This document shows positions 22,706 to 33,200 of a stretch of 64,000 nt of DNA, in pieces. The position numbers and the translations under genes were made by a program. The notes under the pieces are model-generated. The model saw only the letters and a program-made list of their open reading frames with translations, was not told where the DNA came from and made no database searches. The stretch spans positions 21,485,822 through 21,549,821 of the forward strand of contig CP099842.1 in the NCBI GenBank assembly GCA_030062745.1. The letters are read 5' to 3'. How positions within the stretch are numbered: position 1 is the first letter of the stretch; every line of letters starts with the position of its first letter. This stretch comes from Capitulum mitella (Eukaryota > Arthropoda > Thecostraca > Pollicipedomorpha > Pollicipedidae).

Positions 22706-23559
22706 ATACAAAGCGACACCTCTGACAACCGTGTCTATTAGCAGCTTTTAAATGCATATCCAAAACTAATAATATCTTGTCTGACCAACCTAACCTGTCC
22801 TGCACATACTACTTCACCCACTTCTGTCCCTACGCTTAAGTTTTCCGACACTTAAGTTTTCGTGGGACAGCTAAGCTTTCGTTTTGGAAGATGAGGAAAG
22901 TTTGACCGCCAAGACGAGTTTATTGTAGTTCTGTGCAATATTTGCGCCGTAGCTACTTGTGGTGCCACTGTCACGGGCAATGATCTTGAGTGGATGAGGT
23001 GATGTCTACTCGTTGATTATCCCGAAACGCGACCCTTGGCTCCGTCAGTGCCCTCCTGCTCCATCTTTAGCAAACGATATAAAAATCATAACACGAGGTT
23101 CCGTATTTTGCAGCATTTTAATTTATTAGTATAAGGTAACAAATAACATACCAATACGTTCTTACTGAAGACATCTCTTATATCAGCTTTGATCCTATAG
23201 CCGTTGCACAAGCGCTGGTATGCGCAGGTGCCCTATTGAATATCAATAAAGTTGCCATTAACTGCCAGATTTCACAGCAGGAAGGAAAAAACGCCAAGCA
23301 AAGTACTCTTTGTTCCTTCAACATCTAGCAAATGCGGCGCACACTTTTGGGGCATAAATATTGGAGACTACCTTCGGTTATTATTGGGGGGGGGGGTATA
23401 ATCCCCTCAATCACATGGTTGGAGGGGATGCATCCCCACCCCTCCCCCCGTGGCGGAGCCCATGACTGTGGTACTTACCTTTGGCCTGCGATTCTCGTGC
23501 CTCTTATAAGAGCAGTTTTTACTGGCTTCGAGAATTTTTATACTGTATTTTTCTAATTT

Positions 23560-23890
23560 GTTAGACTGGTTTATGGGCCAATGGCGAATCCAGAGGGTCC
23601 ATCTCGGTCATGCCCTCCCCCGCGTGATAGGGGAAAATAGGTATTTGGCCCCCAAAACATGGCTATCACTATGCAACCATAGTTTGAAGTCGCTGGACAC
23701 TCCGAACCCACGGCCAGCGTCTTTCCATCTCCCCACCCCATCCCCACGGTCGCTGACTCGCTGACCTTCCATCCATACCCAACAAATTCTGGTTTGGTTC
23801 ACCCTAAGCCATGCTGCTGTCTCCGCCCCTGTCTGGGGTCACCTTTGCTAAACCCCCCAATCAAAATGACGTTGCAGAAGCCCTGACCAC
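23560..23890 (-). mobile_element. Dispersed element, copy 2 of an inverted pair
   Basis: Inverted counterpart of 19722-20030, about 3.5 kb away. The two enclose the TIR element at 20516-21692 and the composite element at 22165-22705. No coding capacity. Confidence 0.75.
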
Positions 23891-24829
23891 AGCACAATAT
23901 GATAGCTGTACATAGCTGTTCAGATAATTGAGCCTTATCATTGTAATACATGCAACTCTACATTACGCCCCTATCATAGGCGTACCACGGAAACAAACTG
24001 CATTCAAATCAATCCGGCGTCATCAGCTTTAAAACGTTCCCCACGCGTTTCTTCCATGGCCTTGCTTAAGCGGTACGATGTGTATTTAGGACTGATTTAA
24101 ACAGCGACTCCACGATTTCAGCCGTCTCCTTTTTATTCCAACATAACGATCCTAATATTAAGTAATAATCCATTACTTTGGCAATGAAGTGCAGAAAGTC
24201 CAGATACCACCTCTCATTTTTCTGTTTACCGGCAGAAAATTTTCAACCGCAGACAGCAATTGCCAAAATTGCATTCTTACCCCTGAGCCTATGAATGGTA
24301 ATGCAACATAAAGTACAAAGAACTGCCACTAGGTGGCAGCATAGTGACAGTCATCACCCCAGTCAGCTGACGGAAGCGGCATCGCTTGAAGCGCCAATCG
24401 CGTGCTGTCCGAGCCAGCTTGACCGCGCAGTCGGGAACGGAGCCGGTGTTCGGTGGTTGGTGCGCGAGACGGCATGACACGGGGGAAGTGTGCCACGGTG
24501 TGTTCAACGTAGAATTGCCGTGAGCTTCGCCGGAAGGCGTGTCGACACCTGCTGCGACACCTGACGTGGAGCATGTGCTGAGCTGTTTTCGTCGCAGGTG
24601 GGTCGATTTCGAGATAGGAAAGCGACTTTGGTAGGAACGTGCTGACTGGATTTATCCTGATCAATGGGTTAATGGATTTATCCAGATTTATCCCGATTTC
24701 TGGAACATTTGGTCGGTCTTGTCGACCACGTGCACAAGGTGCAAATCATGTGGTCTCACTGCCCGTCTCTGTCCTTTTCCATTTCCCTACCCGTGCCCGA
24801 TTCCACCACCGAGTCCGCATTCCTGTCTC

Positions 24830-25230
24830 CGATTTTGATTCCTCGTTACCATCACCGTCTTCGTCTCCATCGTCGTCACCATATCGTCTCTGTCTCTGTC
24901 TCAGGCACTGTCTTGTCTCTGTCACGGTGTCCAAAGGCGGCTGAACGGGGGGGGGGGGGGCACGGACACCGCACCCCCTTTAATGGCGAAATTTAACATT
25001 AACCTAACGGCGTTGCATGGAAAGAAGTGGTAATTGCGGTTGCAGAAAATAATTGGAAAAGGGGAAAAAAACAAAAGTAGCAGGTGTCCCCCCTTTGCCA
25101 AACACGTTCCGCCCCTTAATGACCGTATCGTTTCTGTCTCCGTCACCGTATCGCCTCCGTCTCCGTCTCCATCACCGTCTCGTCAGTCGTCTCCGTCTCC
25201 GTGTCCGACTCTGACTCGTCTTCCTCCACG
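24830..25230 (+). repeat. Degenerate CCGTCT hexamer array split by an insertion
   Basis: Runs of CCGTCTCCGTCTCC with variants occupy 24830-24925 and 25115-25230. The interruption at 24935-25116 is a separate element, so both arms were once one array. Confidence 0.7.
24935..25116 (+). mobile_element. Short element inserted in the hexamer array
   Basis: Has imperfect inverted ends (AAGGCGGCTGAACGGGG against CCCCTTTGCC...CGTTCCGCCCC) and an internal TTTAACATTAACC motif. Related pieces are at 25950-26065 and 28050-28190, both with TTAATATTAAA or TTAATGTTAAA followed by a G/C run. Confidence 0.6.
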
Positions 25231-25949
25231 TACCGACTCTCTTATTCTCTCGTTTCACTCCTGTGTCGGGACAGCGATGATTGCCGAAATCATGCGGGCA
25301 GGCCGAGTCTCCGTGGCTTGTCAAATGCGGTTGTTATGGTGGCGATCCTCACGCGTTGGGCGGATGTTTGGCCAAGTCACTGCCCTGGACAGCCTCGTTT
25401 TGTTACCTGCAGGAAAGTCATGTTAAGGGTGAAGACAGGGTCGAAATAAAAGACGGAACACTTTTGAGGGCTCCATGTGCTTCAAGGGTGATTGGACAAA
25501 AACAGAAGAAAATCTTCTTTCTTTGTGCACGGCTTTTAAGACTGAGAAACCCGCTCTGCTGGTCCCGTAAGTTCCAGTCGGCTACTGACATGAGGCGCCG
25601 CCGGATAAAGGATTGGGGCCGGCGGTGAGTTGCTCTTTGATGGTTCACAGAAAAATTGCAAAAGCTGACTCCCAGAATCAGAGGTAGAGGCGTTTGAGCA
25701 GGACTGCCGTGTTGTGGAGTTGTGCGGCACAGTACAGACCGCTGATGCTTGTACTTATTCACCTCGAGTCTGCGACGGAATTATTCCACGAGGTTCGGAG
25801 CACCTGCTGGTCAGGTCACGTTTTGCCCAAAAAGCTATGGTCAGAGGAAACTCTTCCGACGTTTCCAGGCCCAGGAACCTGCAAGAACAGATTCATATAC
25901 CACGTGGAGCCACGGGCACGGGAACTCCCCTTCAGTTGGGGGACCGAGA

Positions 25950-26065
25950 AGTATTTTGGGTCAGTTCTTTTCAGTTAACACCCATAGAGTTAATATTAAA
26001 TTTTAGAAAGAAGTTGGGGGGCTGAAGCCACGGAGCCTGTCCCCATGGCTCCTGCGCCTATGCGT
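25950..26065. mobile_element. Fragment related to 24935-25116
   Basis: Shares the pattern AACACCCATAGAGTTAATATT, a poly-G run and CCCATGGCTCCTGCGCCTA with other short elements here. Boundaries are uncertain. Confidence 0.45.
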
Positions 26066-26989
26066 GGAGCTTCTGTCACAGGACATAAGCACGTGCTGAT
26101 TTTGTCGCCGAGTGACATCAGGTTGTCACAATATGGCCAGTTTGTTTCTCGCAGGCTAGACGAACGCCCCTGAGTGCGGGATGGCGGTGATTCATTGTGC
26201 ACGCGATTCAGAGGTGCAGGCGGCATGTGTTAGATTAGATGTTCCATGTCAACGCCCAAAACAGCCTTAGACACCTGGGTGGAAAGGATTGTGGTCCTGT
26301 TTAGGGCATGCACGTGTCAGAGAGGCGCTTGTTGTGGGTCAGAAGAATGCCCTACACCCTGGATACCTGACACGAGTTGCGATGAAGCAAGGTTTCACAG
26401 TCTGACTCGTTCTGCGCGCTCACACGATGCCGGGAAATGCCAGCGGCCAGACCCAGGAGGGTCCGAAACAGGGCGGGAATTATCTGACGTCCCTCTCGCT
26501 GTCTGCATCGACGACCGCTACCTGTTTCTTTGCCACGGGTTCGTGCCTTCGACTGCTGGTTGCGGTAAACTGGTGGAGACTGCCCGCTGACGATTCCACA
26601 CGGCTATTGCTCTTAAAATGCGGACTCGGCTGGAGTTCATTGTTATGCTGGTAAAAATGACCCTGATTTGAAATGGCACCCTGCAGTGGGCGTGGTCCCG
26701 CGAGGTATGGGAAATGACTCCTTTCCCTATCCGGTTGCAACAGCTCCCCGGAAATGCTGCGACGGATCTCAAGCGACAGAAGCAGAGGGGATTTTCGAGA
26801 AAAAATAGCTTTAATCTTGTTTACTGCGTGTAGGCCGGAACGATGCAAGCAACCAGTAACTTCACGTAATGAACAATTGCTAACTGAAGTTGGTGTGGTG
26901 GACTCTCGGTAGCGGTGTTAACCCTCGAGCCGTTAACCCCTTTCTGAGGGTTCAGTGCCGCGCCTAATAAAAAACTCATCTGGAGCCAT

Positions 26990-27129
26990 GTGTTTGCGTG
27001 TTGTAGGTGACATCAGACCGGCTTGCCTCCGCCTGACACGCGGTGAGCCGACTGCGCTGCTGTCTGCTGCAGGATGTTCCTGACGCCTGACGCTCTGCGT
27101 GTCACCCGTCCGAGCTGCAGGGACCAGTC
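26990..27129 (+). promoter_or_regulatory. Probable 5-prime untranslated exon end of MICAL
   Basis: Two possible acceptors, CTGCTGCAG at 27072 and GAGCTGCAG at 27120, precede the MICAL start codon. If the first is used, an upstream ATG at 27074 opens a frame overlapping the true start in another phase. No promoter element is recognisable. Confidence 0.4.
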
Positions 27130-27297
27130 ATGCCAGGCAACACGGGCCCCGCGGCCGACCCGGCGCAGGCCTCCGACCACTTCGACCACCTGTGCGCGGC
27201 CCAGACGCTCAAGGGCATTCTGACCCATCACAGACGACTGTGTGCGGCGCTGCACCTCAAACCCGCCAGGTTTCCGGAGTTCTACCCGAAACTGAAG
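27130..27297 (+). CDS. Mical: MICAL exon 1 (start)
   Basis: 56 codons from ATG, residues 1-56, phase 0, donor GTAAGG. It encodes [20 protein letters not shown] and [14 protein letters not shown], typical of the MICAL N-terminal helices. The last 49 bp plus the donor are repeated in frame downstream, so an alternative donor at 27352 would add 18 residues. Confidence 0.9.
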
Positions 27298-30200
27298 GTA
27301 AGGCTGCAGCTCAAACCCGCCAGGTTTTCGGAGTTCTACCTCAAACTGAAGGTGAGCGCCTTACCTCGGGCCCGGTAGGTTTTTGGACCGTCGTCCGGGC
27401 TAGAGTTAAGGTCTCAGGTTCCGGGTCCGTCGTATTTCTGGACTTAGCTCAGACGGAGAGCAAACGCTGCGAACGAAATCCGTCAGGTTCCTACTTTTCT
27501 TCTCATAACACAGGGAGAATGGTGGAGTCGCTGCACCCATTCCCACTCTGATTTGTGTAGTTGGAACCAACTCGCTATTGCGGTTTGCCGTCAGTTGAGA
27601 CTGCTATCGGACGAAAACGCAGATCCAAAATGTGTCCACTTGGTTTTGGCTGGCATCTGCAAATCATGACGATCGAAGAATCTCTCAGGACCTTCATCCG
27701 ACCAAGTAGCACCAGGTGACGACCCTCGGAGAACCAGCGGGCCGAAACGTGGCGTACACAATAACACACAAGACGAGGACGATAGTCCGAAAAATTCTTC
27801 CATCCGTACAGTTACGGAGCTTTATAGCTCTCGGGTGGTGCTGGAACACCACGTACGAAAAATTAGCACCAGCTAGCAAAAAACAGCGTCACCTAAAACC
27901 AGAAATCACCAGGTACCACATAGTCAGAGCTTTTTAATGGGGTCTGGAAACGTTGTCTGCTTTTTATAATGACTGAGGTTTATTTCAAACACATTTTAAG
28001 ATGTACTCTACATGTATAATGCTATACATTCAGGCAACCAAGTGTGTGTTCCATATCCAGTAGCGTCGGAACCCCTGTGGAGATGGGAGGCAGACGTGAT
28101 TTTTGCCTCGTTTCTTTCCATTTACCGCCATAGGGTTAATGTTAAATGTTGTCCAAGTTAGAAGGTAGCTGCTCCCCCCCGTTCTACGGTTACTACGTCC
28201 CTTATCATCTCACTAAGAAGAGGCACATAACCTGCTGGAATACGCACACACATAGCATAGACCATTCTCGAAACCATAGTGCGTTTCATTACATCTTATT
28301 GAACTGGGAGCATGAATGGAGCAGTAGCGTCCGAAACTTAAGCAAGTTTTGTACTTTCTAGGACAGCTCTTGAAACTGCAAGTAAGGTTCTAGAATCTTA
28401 TGAAGGCTGTGTGAAAGTAGGGTCCTGGAACTGCAAATCTGACAGGACTGGTGCTCCACAATTGGGCCTAACGTTGCTCAGGTTTTTGGAACGGATTCTC
28501 ATTTGGCTTCCCGCCAGGATGTCTATCATTCCTGTGCCATTGTTTGCAGACTGGGGTTTAGGTAAGCTGCTACCTAGCAATGTACATATTGGCATATTGA
28601 CTTTCGCTTGGCAGCTAATGCAGTAATAGCCGCGTCGCAGCAACATTCTGTACAACTTTCCATTTTGTTCTAAGAAAAATTCAGGAGGGAATCAGCCACG
28701 ACAACAAAACAACACACGCTTCCCTTCACAATTCTTCAAAAGGAATTCAGTCTTGCCTCTTTTGCGCCATCGGCCGTTATTTAATTGAATATAATTTAAG
28801 CCACTGATGTTCCCATATTACGAGTTACGACTGCTAAATTCAAACACACCGCATCTTGTTTCCAAAAAGTTTGACCTCGTGAAAAAAGTCTCGCTAGACA
28901 TTTGATGGCCACAAACAGTAGACGTAAGCACACATACTAATTTTTTTCTTGCCAGTTTTTACATCTTTTTTTGTAACCAGTTTTGTGGAGCGCCTAAAGG
29001 CAGGACCAGACAACTGTCGACATACTTACACTTCATTTGCGTACAGAGGAACCACACGACAATTTTTTCATATGCCACCTCACTGTATTCTTCGCAGATT
29101 GCCAGATATATAGTGCAGACTAAAGTTGTCAGCCTTGGAGAAATTACGGAGTGAAGACCGGTGAAGATGAAGACCGCTGACCAACCATCCACGATGAGAC
29201 CCGGCCTAGGCTCATTTTTGTTGTGCTGGTCAGTGGAAAAATAAAGAAATATCGGCAGATTTCCCAAAGGCGGCTCGGCTTGGGCCCAGCTGGACCCAAA
29301 ACGGGCTTTTGGCTGGGCCTGCCGGGCCCTGGTTTTGACATCATTGTCGCTGACTGTAGACTTCGTGACTCATGGGAGTGACTCGTTCCCTCCCGGATTC
29401 TACGTATGGGTGGGAGATCGTGGTTTCAAAACCAGGGCCCGGTAGTCATAGCCAAAAGCCCGATTTGGGCTCGGTCGGCCCCAAACCGGGCGGATTGTGG
29501 GAACTTTGCCCATAATGCTTCATTTTCCCACTGACGCCGCTCAAAAAGTTGGGTCTGGGCCCAGTATGGAAAAGGTACCGTTTTTTTTTGTGTTGAAGAA
29601 CGCCAGAAAATATGCGCTCCAAAAATATTTTGCACCTAAAAGTTTGATCTTGTGCCCCTTTTAAAAAGCTACATAATAACCATGTTACAAATTTCTTACT
29701 CTGCAAGCAAATGACTATTTCCATTCCGTAACAAGCAGATTTGATGTCATGAGTGACTTACACAAAGAATGCCAACTTAAACCACATTACTCTCTGCAAA
29801 ATTTTGTACTCCGAAACAAAACTTTTGCTCTGACACCAGGAACAGAAACCAAATTTCCACCCCTGGCCTGGACCGGGCCTTGCCGTGGGATGGCCCCCGG
29901 TCCGGACCGGTCCCGGAAATTCTCCAGGACCAACATCCCTGTGGGAGGCTCCAACAGTTCAGTTGGCTCCCTCCGACCGAGCGCTGAGGGAACACCTTGC
30001 AGGACTTCGACATCTGGTGCTCGTTAAACCTGGCTCTGCTGGTGCTCCGAATGAACACACCGGTGGTTAGGGCTGTCTGGGCCGAATAGCAGATAGTGGC
30101 GGCCAGCCTAAACCAGGTGAGGGTTCTGCGACAAGCAGCGAACGACCGTCTCAAACGCTTCGATAAGCTTTGGTCTGAGGCACTGAAGAGGGCCGAAAAA

Positions 30201-33200
30201 CTGCAAATTGACGAACCCCGGCTGGCCAGGAGAACGCCCCCCCCCCCCTCCCACGACAACTGGATGAAGTCGCCGGCCCTCGCCAAACTGCAGCGCCAAA
30301 GAGAATTACCGGCGCATATATCTGAAGACCATGGACAGCCGGAGAAGCGCTCCGGGTGATAAGCCTGAGAAGCGCCACAGATGAAACGTATTTTGTCGGT
30401 GACGACAAGGTCCTGGCTGAGTCCGAGCTGGCACTGACCACTGACGACTTTGCTGCAACCGAACGCACCGCTGCCCTCTTCATCCTGGACTCGAACCGGC
30501 TGAAACTCTGCTTGGAGATGCTGCAGGATCATTGTGATGGACCGGATGTCTTCAAAATGCTTTACGTCACACCAATTTTCAAGGAGTCAGAGTCGGCGAG
30601 CCATGCCGACGGAATGCGTGAAACTTCCCCACCTCCTGCTCACAATTCCTGCTACAACGTGCACTGCAGAGAGGAGTTTCAGCACACTGCGTCGCCTAAA
30701 ATCATACTTCAGATTAACCACGACCCAGCTGCGTCTCAACCCCATCGCCGTCAACGCGACCTACGGTGAAGATGTCCGGGTCCTAGACAGGGTAGCACTC
30801 CTCCGGTGGTTTGCTGGAGCGACTCCGCAGCGAGTGAACGCGTGCGATATTGTTTAGTGCGTTTAGGGACATGGAAACGAAACCGTGTGTGGACCGTACG
30901 CCTGCTCGTGGTATGTGCTTGTGAATCGTGACTTGTGGTTGCTGCCGCCTCATTCAGGCAGCTGTACTGTTCCCCTGACTGCCTCCAGATCCAAACCTGA
31001 GCACCGCTGCTGTGGCTGCCGCCTGATGCAGACCTCGGCACTGTTCCTTTGGCTGCCTCCTGATCCAAACTTGAGCACCGCTGCTGTAGCTGTCGCCTGA
31101 TCTAGACCTTGGCACCGCTGGTGTGGCTGCCTTCTGATCCAAACCTGAGCATCGCTGGTGTGGCTGCTGCCTGAACCAAACCTGGGCACCGCTGGTGTGG
31201 CTGTCGCCTGATCTAGACCTTGGCACCGCTGGTGTGGCTGCCTTCTGATCCAAACCTGAGCACCGCTGGTGCGGCTGCCACCTGATCCAAATCTCGGCAC
31301 CGCTGGTGCGGCTGCCACCTGATCCAAACCTCGGCACCGCTGGTGCGGCCGCCGCCCGATCCAGACCTCGTCACCGCTCCTGTGGCTGCCAGTGCCTCCT
31401 GGTACAGACGTTTGCGCCGCTCATGTGATGTCGTCCCCGATACCCAGTGGCCCAGTCGCTGAATCTGTCCGGTGTGGTGACTGATCGCCCGATGGAACAG
31501 TGACAGGTAGGAGTCTTAGACTAAGCCCTTTCTGGCCACTAGTGCTTGTGACCTGGGAGAAGCTGGACTGTACGAGTAATTTGCCAACACAATGCGTCCA
31601 ACACCACGGGTAAAACGTCTCGAAACCCATGGTCATGGCACACGCAGCCTTTGAGTGAATTTTGGCGGCCAGCAGTCGATTTGAGCTAGTACCCTCCATC
31701 ACAGACTTAATGTTAACTCTGAGAGTGATTGGTATGCTGTGGTCCTCAGAAACATGTGCAAAGCTGCATCTTTGTAACAGGCGAATATTGAAATGGAAGT
31801 TATGAAATGTATCCAATCTGTTACTCGGCATTCGTCTTTAGCGCTTTTTAGTCTCCTTCATAAATCCTAAACTTTGGGACTGGGTAGCCGTGACTGGGCA
31901 GATGCATGGAGCCATTCGGCCCAGTATTGGACTTTGCGCTAAAGGTAACCGAAATGTTCATCTTCTCATGCTACGCATTGCTTGTACCGGAACATACACT
32001 GGTACCCGACATTGGTACCAGTGTATGTTGAATGTTGTTGTGTACCAGTGTTACCAGTGTTGAGCCCGGCCTGAGAACCGGGCTCAACATATACCAACAT
32101 TGGCACCTTTGATGTCTTTCGTGCCCTTGAGTGCAAGTCCTCCGGGCCCTGCGTGAATCATGAAATTCAGAACATCAGCTTCGAAGCCAGTTGAAGTTGA
32201 CTGTCCCGTTTCGTAACTGACAAGGTGTGATTATTTAACCCCTTGAGGAGGACGAGGAGATATAATAAATGGCCCACACGGCATCATTGTAACTCATACA
32301 CTGTGGCATCATGGTAGCTTATATGACATCATTGTAACATTGAGACCTAAATCCGATGAGTTTTTTCTTGTTTTGGGGTGGTTAGTCTAAAAATAGTACC
32401 ACATGACATTTTTTCCAAAAACTCCACCCATGCATCCGTCGCACTTACACCTCGTCTCGATCGCTCTGCTTAAAACTAAAAAAACCTCAGTTTTGAGCCC
32501 TCTCCCGTCTGATGGATCCGCTGAAGGAGTAGACCAGTGTGCGTTAGCCGCTGGGTTCTCCTCGTCAGGCAGCAAAGCTCTGGTGGCGTTCAACCGGATG
32601 TTTTGCAGTGAACGGCTGTGTGGGATTCTTTAAACATCCTTCATTGTGAGATTGCATCAGAGAGGATTGGCAGCTCTCCTTCTTCGCCACGGTCTGTGTA
32701 CTGGCGGCCGCGGAGCCAGGCGTAAGCTGTGCCCGTATGAGTCAGCCCTCGCGGAGGGCTTGTTTTCCCGGCTTCGCACCAGTGCAGCTGTGGCGCTAGT
32801 TCTTCGTTTGCGTAATCACTTGATCGCCTTAATCAGATGGCGATCGCCACGAACGCCAGTCGTTTGCTACGATTTGTTGATTTTCACTGACTCCTGGAAT
32901 GTTTCGTTTAGCATCAGACGCGCTCGAAATGTTTCATTAATTGTCTGTGCCGCGCTCGTAATGCAATCCGCCGCGTCCTGGTAGCCATGCCTTACCAGGC
33001 TGCGCGCTGATCTGGACTGCGTGGATCGCACGAGGCCATGGCTCAGAGAGGTTCCGTCTGGTCCCTGGCGTGATCGCGGTCGGTGAAAATCCGCGATTGA
33101 CAGTGCCGTGGTAGGGGCCGGCTCGGGGCTTTACTCTCCGTAAGCCGCCTCCGCCGGCGACGCGCGGTTCCCGGTAATGGTCGGCAGACAGACGCGTCCG

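Larger units (their letters stand above)
17456..27129. other. Transposon-rich spacer between ALG11 and MICAL
   Basis: No host exon recognised over about 9.7 kb, although the ALG11 N-terminal exon and MICAL 5-prime untranslated exons should be here or further out. Two overlapping minus-strand frames at 18898-19175 contain hydrophobic stretches (FFFCSFLPVLCSCLLSF and SVLFYQCFVLVCCLFL) and are weak candidates for the missing ALG11 anchor. Contents are otherwise the repeats listed separately. Confidence 0.6.
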
